Shown here: positions 45,010 to 56,740 of the stretch, in pieces
How the letters are laid out: every line of letters starts with the position of its first letter
Position numbering within the stretch: position 1 is the first letter of the stretch
Source: Magicicada septendecula
Lineage: Eukaryota; Arthropoda; Insecta; Hemiptera; Cicadidae
Assembly: GCA_034769895.1 (NCBI GenBank)
Contig: CM068368.1
Span: 690,695,877-690,759,876, forward strand
Direction of reading: 5' to 3'
Length of the DNA stretch: 64,000 nucleotides
Translations under genes and position numbers: made by a program
The notes under the pieces: model-generated
Databases searched by the model: none
What the model was told of the DNA's origin: nothing
What the model saw: the letters and a program-made list of their open reading frames with translations, nothing else

Positions 45010-45349
45010 TTGCGACAGTACAATCATATGCTGTACTGTGCATTTAATAGATAAAATAAATATTTAAATTAAATTTATAAATATGTAATAAATAAGCAGG
45101 TATGAGATTGAAAGCTGAGTTTATGTTAAAAATACCGAATGTAGACAGACAGGAACTGACCTGAACACTCACAAGACTGTCGCTGTGAGTGTGTACAGTA
45201 GTAAGTGATGTGTGTGAGTGAGGCCAGTTCGAGCATGAACGTTTGCAATCTCACCCTGAATAATTGTCAAATTACAGTTTTTATTTAACTATAAGAAACC
45301 ATAAATGGTAGAAAAAATTCAAGACTCCTAAATATGTATAAAATTAATA

Positions 45350-46069
45350 CGCATGTGTAGTGAGAAAACGGCGTGAAAAGGACGCGCAGTGCGAATTCAG
45401 TGCGATTTTAAGTGCGTAGTAATTACACGGATTATTCTATTATGATGGTAATTACGTTGGACATGTGTAATTAAATCATCCATCGTTAGTGCACCTGTAG
45501 TTCACATTAGACTTTGCCATTGGCAGAAATGTGCGAAAATATGAAATTGGACGAGAGTGGGAGAACTGACGCCACTGAACAATTTCAAACAGGCAGAATT
45601 CTGTCTCAACAGGAGCTGTATGATGCTCGATTATAAATAGGGCACGAGAGAAACCAGCCTTTTTCTCGATCAGTCTTCAGTAGCGGCGGGACGCTATCAA
45701 TTGGCGACGCGAATTTTTAAATTTTGTTAATTGAACAGTAGATGCGGACGGACGCTATGTTCGTCATAAGTGCAAAACAGTAACTCTTAATCTGTTTCCG
45801 AATACGAATATTGTCAGTCAAGACAAGCTACTATGTTACATCATGCAGAGGAATGCTATGCTGAACAATTGAGGCGTCTGGTAGAACTACAGCAGCAGGT
45901 GCAGAGCAACCTCTTAAACTATACTACATCAACCAGATGGGACCATGATAGACGAGTAACTGGAGGACGACAAGTGGAACCTGGGGATGTGCAGGGAACT
46001 CCATCAGAAGAGGACCTATGGATCAACGGAGGACATGAGTATGAGCTACAAAATCGAGGTGACAGATAA
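45350..46069 (+). repeat. LTR and leader relic with short ORF
   Basis: TATAAATAGGGC at about 45634 looks like a promoter. It is followed by a primer-site-like TTGGCGACGCG at 45701 and, 130 bp on, a 78-codon ORF (45833-46069) with a predicted helical, Gln-rich start (EQLRRLVELQQQVQSN), as in many gag N termini. The left border is not defined and no downstream gag or pol was found. Confidence 0.35.
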
Positions 46070-46599
46070 TCCATTTATAAATTTTAAATGAGAGACTAAA
46101 GACATTTAAAAGACATTTTGAAATTTAAACATGAATCAGAGTTTATGTAAAATGTAGATAAAGAAGTTCAGAGAATCTGATTTAAATTTAATAAAATATT
46201 TTCTTTGATGTTTAACGATTAATTTAGTCAATTTCAATTTTATTTTAAAGTTGTACAGCAATCAATGATTACTATATATGCAATACATAAATTAACGTTG
46301 TTAAAAAAAAAATAAAAAAAAAAATAAATAAAAACTGCAGTAAAGCACACTGTCAGACTGAGCAAGTCGAATTTTAATATTAACATATTACTGTAGAATA
46401 TAAGATTTATTTAATGATAAATGTACTGCAACATTTGAACGTTTCAAGCGAACAATAATGAATATTTATGGCGAAGTAAGTGAGATTTTTAAACACGCTT
46501 GTGGTTTATAAATAAAAATTATGAAAACTCGTTACAATTCAATCAATGACTACTCTTATGACCATTACACCCAAACTCCATTAATTGGTACACTTTACC

Positions 46600-46841
46600 A
46601 GTAATATTATATAAATTTTGGCACTCCACAAATTATATTACATTTAAATTTGTAAATCGTAGTGTTATAAATAATTGGTGCTCCAAATGCGTGGGGCTCC
46701 TCAAACACAAATAAATTTGCAACCTGTGTGTTGTTATATAAATAATTGTCGCCAAGAATGTGTGGCTACCCAAGACAATTTATATTAAATTTGTAATTTG
46801 TGGTGTTGTTATTATATATATATATATATATATATATTTAT
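46600..46841 (+). repeat. repeated primer-site-like modules and (TA)n
   Basis: Three diverged modules about 65-75 bp apart each hold a TTGGNNCTCC or TTGTCGCC word (about 46617, 46674 and 46749), two of them followed by a GTGGGG or GTGTGGCT word. Each is preceded by TTTGTAA-TATAAATA-like sequence. A (TA)12 run follows at 46814-46838. A similar pair occurs at 56510-56650. Confidence 0.45.
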
Positions 46842-49209
46842 TGTAACGCAACAGAAATGCGGTCCCCGACGTTACATAAAGAAAAATATTAAAAATAGAA
46901 TAGGGAAGTAAATATTTATATCCCACACTAATAAAAGGGTCAGATAAATAAATTAATCATTGTATAAAAGTAATAAGAATGCAAGGTAGTAATGATAATA
47001 AAAAATAAGAATGTAATAAAGATAATAGTGATAAGTCTCAATCACTATAGGAAATAAATAAAAAACATTGATAAAAATTGTAAGAAAGAAAACTAATATT
47101 GACTATTTTAAAGTAATTGATGATATGAAAATAGATAAGAATGAGTCAATAATGTACGTTATAAGTTACTCTAAAGTACTTATTATGAATTGTATAATGT
47201 TATGTTGTTATCATAAATATGTTGTTATAATTTGTGTTATCATATGAAAGCTTACTTGTTGATAGAATGTCAAATAATGAAGTAATATGTATTATTCGTT
47301 TACTGTTGTAGAACTGTGATTGAACTCAGTTATTGAGTATTAAGTAATTTCATTTTTCTTATGTGATCTATAGGTCAAGATAAAGTTATTGTTCGATATC
47401 ATAAAGATAATTATTTGTGTACATGTACGTAGTTAAAAGTTGATTATGTTTGTAAACTTGTATAAAAAGGCTATAGTTGTTAACTAGTTAAATTCAAAAG
47501 TAGATCAAGGTATAATAAAAGGCCTAACAGCCAATAACACTGTATCATAAATCAGATCAGAAAGGTTAGGTAAAGAATTTAATAACAAATACTAAATATA
47601 ATTCAATAAGTTAGTAGAAACCAATAATAATTAATAATAAATAATAAACAAACCCAAACTAAACAAATTATGATAATGCCATGGTGCAATGATATCGATA
47701 GATAATGTTTGATATCGGAAAAATAATATTTATTAAAAGAAACAGGCTAAGAGAGAAAAACCAGCAGAAAATATAGAAATTAGTAAACAAACAATAAATA
47801 AAATTATATTCTGATATAATGGAAGTTTAGTAAGGAATTATTTTGATGATTGGAAGAATATTATATGAAATTATTACTATATAACAAAATATTGAATAAG
47901 AATAAAAAAGTTTGTTGCTAGGGACGACAAAATGAATATAATTTGTTGATTTTGATTATTGAAATTTATGACATGAACGAGAAGAGATTAACCATGAGAG
48001 ATGGTCAATAAAATACTAAATTATTAAATACATCAACATTCACAATAAATGAAGGACTAATTACCATAATTTGGGTCAAATAAACATTAACCAAATTGTC
48101 TAACTGGATAGTACAAAACGATAATAAGTAATTAAATTCAAAGGAATGACTTGGATTGACCAATATCAGATCATGAAACAAATGTTAATTTAATGAAGTA
48201 ATAAAACCAGATAAAGAACTACCTGAGTAAGGATTTAATCCTCTAAACCAAACGAAATTAGAATAACCATCAAATTACATTGGACATCGCAGTTTACCAC
48301 ATACACGAGAAAAACGTATTTGGATTCAGAGTTTGTCGAAGCACGTAATCACAAGTTTGGCCGTTGGTGAACAAAAGGAGCGGTATTTCTGCATCAACCC
48401 AGGACCAAGGATTCCACTTTATTACAACTTTGAAGACAAGACTGAAGAAAATCATATCATCTGCGTTTGATACTGAATGACAACTAACAAGGTTAGATGC
48501 GAACAGCCTTCCCGAATCGCCTGTCCAGCGAACGGTAAACTTCAATTATTTAAATAATATTAAATTAAATAAACTTTAATCTTGTAATATATTGCATTCT
48601 TATTTATGTATTTTTTAATCTTCCCAGCAGTTGAAAGAACCTTCACGCCCTGTATCTAAAAATAATTATAAAAACAATCATAACTGAATTTAATATAAAA
48701 CATTGTACCGATCGATAATCGATTAACTCAGACTTATAGCCTTTTCGTATCTCAAGTAAGAACAATCTTATTGGATGTTATATAATTGAACTAATAAAGA
48801 ATCATTGCATAATTTCAAGATCTTATCATTTATGTATTTTTTAATGAAGTGTGAATAAGGAAACAAACCGATAGAGAGTTTAACCACTAATCACCGTACG
48901 CAGTGGGTTAACCTCTAAATTTCCTTTGTCTTGGAACTGCAGCGCTAGTTGTGGACTTCTCCGGTATTAAAGAGAGGAGAATTACATACGAAATTTCTCT
49001 TATTCTCTGCAAAGCAGAATAGGCTTGAGCGGAAATTTTGAATAATACCCAACATACATAAGTTTCATTCACACCAACACTTTTAGATTATATAGAGAGA
49101 TAAGGTAGTCATAATTAACTATCCCACGACACTTACTAAGTTAAGATACTGAAGAAATTGACATATTAAATAATAAAAAGAGAGGAAGGAGTTAAGTAAC
49201 AATATATAT
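46842..49209 (+). repeat. LTR-like segment, noncoding
   Basis: Begins TGTAACGCAACAG, with CGTTACA inverted 20 nt later, as in the next segment at 49210. It is AT-rich with no coding capacity and a less AT-rich patch at 48.27-48.54 kb. It ends with AAAAAGAGAGGAAGGAG, a possible polypurine tract, directly before the next TGTAACG start. Probably a relic of a larger LTR element; limits are inferred. Confidence 0.35.
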
Positions 49210-51734
49210 TGTAACGCATCAAAAATATCGTTACATAAATATCATAACAAATACCCAAATGGAGATCTACCGTGAACATATCTAAGCTAATATAGCCAAA
49301 CACACCAACAAGAGGAAAGACAACACTAAAATGTCAAAGCCAAACTTGTATATCCAGGAAGAAATAATGTTAAAGAAAATAAGCATCCAAAGGAAGAAGT
49401 TGTAATTAAATGAATCATCAATGTTATAACAAAAGGAAAAGTGAACCAAGCAACTACGTTAGCAACCAGGACCCAATAGATCCAATAAGTGAGAGAAAAA
49501 TATATAAGAAGAGGGAAAAATATATAAGAAGAGGGAAAATATATAATAACCAAATAAAATAATATTACCAGTGTGAAGAGTACACAACAAGTGAGAAAAA
49601 TATATTATAAATGAAGAAAATATATGACAAATAAGGAAATAATATTACCAGTATGAAGAGTACCAAGTAAGTGAGGAATAATACCACAACAAGGAAGAAC
49701 TTGAAAGAAAACAAAGTGACCACGAACAAAACTATGGACAGTACGATAATTCAATAAGCAACCACAGACAATAATAGTGTGCTACTTACAGTGAATTAAT
49801 TAATACTAATATACCACGAGCTGAAACAAACTAACACAAACAATGAAAGTGTAGTATTTATAGAAAGTGAAAATATAGCCTAAGTGATAACAGTTGTATA
49901 AAACAATCTCAAATAAAACAACACAGACAATAAGTGTATTATCTATGAGACCAAAAGTATAATACAATAAAACATAATAAAGACTGCAAGTAAACTGAAA
50001 TTAAGTAAAGAAATAATTGCTCAATTATGAAAGTAAATGGAACTGCTTACCAGTAACTACCATGACTGACATTGAATATAAAATCATTACAAAATATACG
50101 TTTAAATATCAGGAGAGTGGAAGGTAAAGTCAATACAGAATGTAATTATTAGTATATCAGAGATAAGATAACATGTATTAGATTAAAAACAGTCAACCCA
50201 AACCAAATGTAAACACATAATATGTATGTCAATAACCAATCAGAATTAGATAATAATATGTAAGCAAATAGTATATAATAGAAGTAAAATAAAGAAAACC
50301 ATTGTACTAGATAATAGTAATAATAATCATGGTAAATATATAAGAAAATAGGCAGGAAACCAAGCTAATGCATATAGACATTGTTGTCATTCAGTAGTAT
50401 ACACAAAACCTCAACTGAACAGAATTTGCAACAAAGAATCATAACTAACAATTAGAAAAACATTGATAAAACTATTTACATGAGGCAACAACCAAACTAG
50501 AATAAATAATGAACAGAATAAACCCAGTATGAACTAAGAAACACAAATATATACTTTAAATTTTATAAACAAATAGTAGCCAAAATACCAAACCACAGAG
50601 TGAATGATAGAATTACATAAAAAACTCAATCAAACTTAATCAGAAAGAGGAAAATAGTATAACAGTAGTTTCAAGAATACTCAATACCTCTTTGAGAACC
50701 ATTACCAAATAATAAATGCATAAATTTATGTAATAATTATGATAACCAATAATACATGTCACATGAAACTAGATGTAAGTAACAGCCCAACAGAAAATTG
50801 TGAGTAATTAGCACAGCAGGGAATACTAAATACCCAAGATAAGATGTAGACAACCACTAAAGACAAATTAATGGATGAAAATACATCCCTGATACAGAAC
50901 TATTAATAAAATAAGAGTGTCAATATGTCAGGACACCTAACATGGTGGGATAAAACCATTCAATGTAAATAAACGAAGCTATGTTAATAAATACAAAGCT
51001 GCACAAAAGGTGTAGTATCATTTGATGTACAAACCAAACACAATAGAATTGTGTTAGAATAATATATTGTAGCATAACAAAATTATCACGCTAAACATTT
51101 AACTTAATGCAACATAAATAAGGAAGAAAAGTTCCATAGTGAGTGAGAAGAATGAATTGTTTTAAGAATTACACAAGAAACCGTATATTAAGTCAATAAA
51201 ATGTTAATAAGAATGAAAAATAACAAAGAAAATCATTGATCAAAATAACTTACTATGTAAAAACCCAATAAACCAGCAGTATACCCAGTAGATTGGGGAA
51301 GCAGTAAAAAGGGAAATACAAGAAAAAGGAAATAAAAGGATGAAACCATATTAATAAGGGAAATGTATAAGGTCAAGATGCAGAGAAACCACAAGACCAG
51401 AAATTACTAATATAATAATGAAGAAGGGACAAAATATGTCAAGATTCCCACACAGAGACTAGAACCAAGAAGAGTTATTCCAAAAAAAATGGTAATCATG
51501 GAATACATACCATTAAACAAAATTAAAACTAATATATGTAGACCCAATAACAAGCTACAAGATACAATCCCAAAGAAAACCGAATTGTATACTAGTTGTA
51601 AGCATAATATGTGGAAAAAATTATTAAAAGGACTACCATTAGTGTAGCCAAAATAAATGACACATTATAATAAAGTGTAGTATAAAAAATCTATTAAAAA
51701 AGACTACCATCAGTGTAGGGAAATACTAAATAAA
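49210..51734 (+). repeat. LTR-like start and A-rich noncoding tract
   Basis: Begins TGTAACGCATC with CGTTACA at 49229-49235, preceded by a purine tract. The rest is strongly A-rich on the plus strand, with local duplications (GTGAAGAGTAC-type units at about 49570 and 49650). No gene found. Confidence 0.35.
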
Positions 51735-52170
51735 AACTAAAGAGACAGTCTAATGACTGAGTGCAATTTGGATAATAAAAGTGTTTTAGTGATTAGGCAT
51801 AATAACAATATATTAGGAATAAGATGTTTTTATTTTATTGTATTAGCAAATTAGGTATAGGGAACACAAGAGACAGTTAATAACTGAAAGTGTCATTAGT
51901 TATAAGATGTTTTTATGTTAATGTGTTATCAAATTAGTTATAGTAATTAAAAGAGACAGTTAATAGCTGAAAGTGTCATTAGTTATAAGATGTTTTTATG
52001 TTAATGTGTTATCAAATTAGTTATAGTAATTAAAAGAGACAGTTAATAGCTGAAGGTGTTATTAGGAATAAGATGTTTTAATAGGATAAGGTTTGTGATA
52101 AAAGGAAACATAAAAACAAAGGACAGCCAACGACTGATAATAGTGCTGATAATAATATGTTCCCATTATA
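51735..52170 (+). repeat. tandem repeats, 83-bp unit with hairpin
   Basis: AGACAGTTAATA occurs at 51871, 51954 and 52037, exactly 83 bp apart, with more diverged units on both sides (about 51741 and 52118). Each unit holds a small hairpin of the CAGTTAATAACTG type and the word TATAAGATGTTTTTATG. Confidence 0.75.
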
Positions 52171-52932
52171 ATACTAAATATGTAGAAAATAATAGGCATA
52201 AGATGTTTATGTTATGGTTAAATGATATTATAAAAAAAAAAAAGTTTAGTAGGTATAAGATATTCCATTGTATTTTAAAATCATGTTATTTAATTTTCCA
52301 GTGTGTAAGGCAGAGGCAAGTAGGGTATAGAAATGTAATAATTTTATTCAAAACAGTAAACCATATATAATGTACAAGCAGACTAGCTAAGACACCATTT
52401 TAGAAAACACAGACTAGTAATATTAAACCAAAACTATCTATCAGAGAATCAAGCTATATAATAGGAATAGAATTCAATACACACAATACAGAAATTGAAA
52501 ATATAATTAATACAGATACAATTAATAGCGAATAGAATGACAAAGGAAAGAAAATTAACTTCTTTTGGAAACAAATAATACTAGGCCTATAATGGTAATC
52601 AAATCAGACTAAACAGTAAATTAATCAATATTGAAGTGTTTTAACAACAAAATTATTAACAACAAAGATAATCGCGGAGTTATTAAGTATATTCCATGGA
52701 AATATTATCAGAAATAACAATTAAAAACCATTTAAACAATAAATTTGTACAAAATATGAGGCACACAATCATTATAAAAAATTGTAATTTTTGGGCTTAA
52801 ATGAGCTTGAAACAAACCCAGCTATATATCCAAAGATGTAAAATTAATTAATCAATATTACTGAGTAGTTAGATTTATGTAAAATTAAGAAATATTTGAA
52901 TTACAGTAAAAAATAAGAAAACTTATTATGTA
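52171..52932. other. A-rich DNA, no gene seen
   Basis: Continuation of the A-rich tract up to the Tigger insertion. No ORF or repeat recognised. Confidence 0.4.
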
Positions 52933-52934
52933 TA

Positions 52935-55255
52935 CAGTAGAAGCCCGATATAGCGCGGTCCGATATACCGCGGATTCGGATATAACGCGGTGAAGAGTAT
53001 GTCGTCCGTTATTAGTGAAAATTCTTACTTGTAGAGAGTGAGTAAATTATGAATTGTTTATCGTGACTTCCGTAGCCACAACATTGGAATGCGTTGCGTT
53101 TATTGTAAACAAAGGCTTGTTGTTGGCAAACGGCGTTGTAAACAACAGCCAGAATTGCCAGTTCAAGTGTACCTGTAGACATAAACAATTGCCCGAGCTA
53201 TTTACAGTCTCTACGTTTCTAAGAATTCATGCCAAGGCAAGCAGCCAACTAAATCCCTTCTCTCCCTCATAGTGTACTCTTATATTACAGTATAAGATCA
53301 TACTCTGATATTATCTTATCAAAGTGTATAGTCTTTGTCATAAATTCGCATAGTGTAGAGTTTTGTGATGTCGCAGAAAAGAAAAGCATATTCTGTGAGT
53401 GATAAACTCAAAATAATTGATCGTATGAAGAACGGAGAGTCAAAGGCAAGTTTATCACGTGAGTGTGGCATCCCAGAAGGAACAGTTAGAGGGTGGATGA
53501 AGGAAGAAGATAAACTTAAAAGTTTTGTGAACACAGTTGAAAGTGAAGTGGGGTTGCAAAGAAAAAAGACTAAAGTAGGTAAGGATAGTGAACTAGATGA
53601 GTGTCTGTACAGGTGGTTTTTAATAAAACGAAGTGAAGGTGTGCCACTGTCAGGACCAGTTATTAGAGCTCAAGCTGTGAAATTCCATAGTGATTTACAT
53701 GGCAACAGTGACTTTAATGCATCTGATGGGTGGTTTTCGCTATGGAAATCTCGTCATGGTATAAGCCAGATAAGCATTGAAGGGGAAGCACGATCATGTG
53801 ACAGTGAAGCTGCAGCACTTTTTCCTCAGGCATTAAACAAAGTAATGATCGATAACAATTTAAATGACCATCAAGTGCATAACTGTGATGAAACTGTTCT
53901 GTATTTTCGAATGCTTCCTACCAGAACTCTGGATGTGAATAATTCAATAAATAAATCTGGATTAAAAATAAATAAGGATAGAGTTACCCTCCTGTTTGCC
54001 ACAAATAAATCGGGCAGCCACAAAGTTAAACCTCTCTGTATAGGGAAAAGCCGAAATCCTAGATGCTTTCAACATGTTAACATGACGTCATTACCCATCA
54101 CATATCGTAATACAAAAAATGCTTGGATGACAAGTGATATTTTCGGTAAATGGTTCCATGAAGAATTTGTTCCATCTGTGAGAAGCCACCTGCGGTCACT
54201 CAACCTTGAAGAAAAAGCTGTACTGACCCTTGACCACTGTCCAGCACATCCACCTGCTGATATGCTACAGTCAAGAGATGGGAAAATCGGAGTCATGTTC
54301 TTGCCGAAAAACACTACAGCACTGATCCAGCCATTAGATCAAGGCATCATAAAAGCATTTAAAGCGCATTACCGCCATGAACTTCTGAGTGCTATAGTGA
54401 ATTCTGATGAGGAAATGGAAATTTACCTTAAGTCAATAAACCTGAAAACAGTTGCGTATTCAATAGGTCTTGCATGGGAAAGTATTAGTACGGCTACGAT
54501 TCAGAATTGCTGGAAGAAATGTTCCTTTGAACAAAACATCGCCGATGGAAATTGCTCTGTTGCCGGATTCACTAATAGTGATGTACAGTCTGCGAGTAGT
54601 GCTCTGCATTGCAACTTCACTCTAGATGACTTGAATGACTGGGCAGACGTTGACAACGGTGAGCCTGTTACAGAATGTATAGGAGATGAAGATATCATCG
54701 ATGCAGTCCGAAATGCAAATTGCGAAGAAAAAGAAGACGATGACGATGATGGAAATGAAAATGGGGTGGAAGTGAAAGAAGTTATTCCAAATGTTAGTGA
54801 AGTGATAATACACATAAACAAAGTAATTTCGTGGATGGAGAGGCAAAGTGAATCTAATAATGTTCATCTGCTGCACCTCGCGTTTATAAAACAATACGCG
54901 GAAAAGAAACGCTGTGCGTTATCCCGTCAAACAACAATTACGGACTTTTTTAAGACCAACAATTAGGCCTACAGTAGGTCGAGTGAGCAATGTATAAATA
55001 GTGTATTTTATATTCCATTGGATTAAAATAGATTACGTATTGGATTAAAATACAGTTTTCTTATTTTTTATTTCTACATTTGGTGACGTAATTTACGTAC
55101 AGTATATAGTAGTGCATTATGCTGTAGCCTTTTTCCCGGTCCTCCCTCCCCATCATTTGTCACTGTACAGGTCACCTTCCGATATACCGCAGTTACGCCT
55201 ATAACGCGGGGGAAAGTATGTCACCCGACAACCGCGCTATATCGGGCTTCTACTG
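52935..55255 (+). mobile_element. complete Tigger/pogo DNA transposon (2321 bp)
   Basis: 25-bp perfect inverted repeats (52935-52959 and 55231-55255) start CAGTAGAAGCCCGATATAGC. They are flanked by TA on both sides (52933-52934 and 55256-55257), the Tc1/mariner-type target duplication. Subterminal blocks 52960-53003 and 55178-55221 (CCGATATACCGC, then TATAACGCGG and AGTATGTC) are direct, not inverted, copies. It carries one intact transposase gene. Confidence 0.95.
53365..54966 (+). CDS. Tigger/pogo transposase (CENP-B/jerky-like)
   Basis: An intact 533-aa frame. Residues 1-55 are a psq/CENP-B-type helix-turn-helix (KRKAYSVSDKLKII, GIPEGTVRGWM). About 75-135 form the second CENP-B DNA-binding domain (LSGPVIRAQAVKFH, DGWFSLWKSRHG). 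The DDE_1 core follows, with acidic residues in NCDETVLYFRMLPTRTL, VLTLDHCPAHP and FLPKNTTALIQPLDQG, the D-D-D arrangement of the pogo group. The C terminus is acidic (about 430-475) and ends in ITDFFKTNN, a typical PCNA-binding-like tail of Tigger proteins. It cuts and pastes DNA at TA sites in the nucleus. ATG 53365 is in frame with and directly before the DNA-binding domain. Intact ends plus intact gene make this a candidate active copy. Confidence 0.95.
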   Translation: MMSQKRKAYSVSDKLKIIDRMKNGESKASLSRECGIPEGTVRGWMKEEDKLKSFVNTVESEVGLQRKKTKVGKDSELDECLYRWFLIKRSEGVPLSGPVIRAQAVKFHSDLHGNSDFNASDGWFSLWKSRHGISQISIEGEARSCDSEAAALFPQALNKVMIDNNLNDHQVHNCDETVLYFRMLPTRTLDVNNSINKSGLKINKDRVTLLFATNKSGSHKVKPLCIGKSRNPRCFQHVNMTSLPITYRNTKNAWMTSDIFGKWFHEEFVPSVRSHLRSLNLEEKAVLTLDHCPAHPPADMLQSRDGKIGVMFLPKNTTALIQPLDQGIIKAFKAHYRHELLSAIVNSDEEMEIYLKSINLKTVAYSIGLAWESISTATIQNCWKKCSFEQNIADGNCSVAGFTNSDVQSASSALHCNFTLDDLNDWADVDNGEPVTECIGDEDIIDAVRNANCEEKEDDDDDGNENGVEVKEVIPNVSEVIIHINKVISWMERQSESNNVHLLHLAFIKQYAEKKRCALSRQTTITDFFKTNN

Positions 55256-55257
55256 TA

Positions 55258-56509
55258 TTTAGATGGTGAACCAAGTCTTAGACAGATATTTTTATAGTTA
55301 AACAATATAAAGAGGAAAAAGACATAGCACAAATTACCCTAAAACGACGACGTTGAGTCTATTAGTCTATTGTTAATCGTGAAGACGACTAGTTGGAAAT
55401 GTGTTAGCAGAATACCGAAAAAAGATTAATTTTGTGTAAAACCGAGTGTGGTTATGCGGCGTGTAACAGAGATGATCTAAAAGTGAAAATAACATTAACT
55501 ATCAATTTATAACACTTCACAAGTTCCAAACAACAGTAATAACACCACCAAACTCAAACACAAGAAATCAACAGCCATTTTGAGACAATTTTGGACCATA
55601 TTCGCAGAACACAATTACACATATTTGAACACCGGACACTTCACAAGAAACCCATCACGAAAACGACATCGCAGGAGACGAGAGGACACTCTACACTATA
55701 TTCCTGGACCAACACTACTTCGCAGAGAAGGGAATATCATTTTATTTCTGCGGGAGAATCTCAGCCAGTTCCAGCCGTATAGCAGCTAAAATCGAGGAGA
55801 CGTCGGCCATACTGGATTTACTCACCAGCACGAGTTGCACTGCCAGCTTGAAAGGAGTGACGTCATTTCGTCGACTTGGTTCGCTATTCAATTTAAATGA
55901 CAATTTAAATAATAATCTTGTTTTATTTCAGCCAAAATAATTTAGTTTAAGAATACCTGTAAGAATGTATCTTGTTCCTTGCCCTCTGACCATTTCGACT
56001 CGTTAAAAGAACCATAATTTCTAACCTTGTAAAAAATATATTTTGTTGATTTTGTTCGCTACCGACTGGAGCACATATTAGCCAATGCCTTGATCATGCG
56101 CAGTTTGACTGGCGCATAATTTTGAATGTTAATAAATGAACATCATTACTCAGTTACAAGAGTTGTCTTTATTTATATAATTAATGTTAACTATTTTTTA
56201 TTCTAAACAAAATTAATTTACAGTGATAGAAAAAATTTCGAAGAAAATTACACACTCAATTAATTAATTAATTATTAATTAATTAAATTAAATAATTAAA
56301 CCAAAACTCAATATCAGTAAAAATTTCACAACCTACAAAATTTTATTTTTGTTTTATCAATCAATCATACTTAATTATAAAACATATTTATTTTTAATTT
56401 ATTCTTTGTAATTGGTGAATCAAAAGTGGAGCTGTATCATCGGCGAGTTCAACACCGAGATCCAGACAACATACATAATTCTTGCTATCTACATATTATA
56501 TTTATATTT
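55258..56509 (+). other. probable LTR or leader upstream of element 3
   Basis: Less AT-rich patches at 55.56-55.87 kb, AATAAATGAAC (about 56131) and TTATTTATATAAT near 56170 are what the promoter and R region of an LTR would look like. No start matching the LTR at 63711 could be found. The Tigger element lies just to the left, in the same A-rich tract. Confidence 0.3.
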
Positions 56510-56660
56510 GTAATTATATTACAAATTGGCTAGCCCAAACAGTGGGGCTTACAGGAGAGCACAATTCTTATTATCATACATCAATATAATATTTAATTTT
56601 ATATTTGTAAATATATATTACAAATTGGCGTCCAACTAAAGGGCTTTAAATAGGAGGTAA
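56510..56660 (+). promoter_or_regulatory. two primer-site-like modules before element 3 gag
   Basis: TTACAAATTGGCTAGCCCAA with GTGGGGCTT (about 56519-56551), and TTACAAATTGGCGTCCAACT with AAGGGCTT (about 56618-56648), are two copies about 100 bp apart. Either could act as tRNA primer site. The second is closer to the gag start at 56741. Confidence 0.5.
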
Positions 56661-56740
56661 TAGTGTTATAAAATAAGGACAATTGTCCAATTTCCTATTT
56701 TTAGCTCGGCAGCGGTCAATAGGTCGGAAGAGGGAGCGAG

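Noticed and set aside
48294-48545. 83-aa minus-strand ORF as a missing Trub2 exon
   Set aside because: It has no HRLD or other pseudouridine synthase motif and lies in an LTR-like segment.
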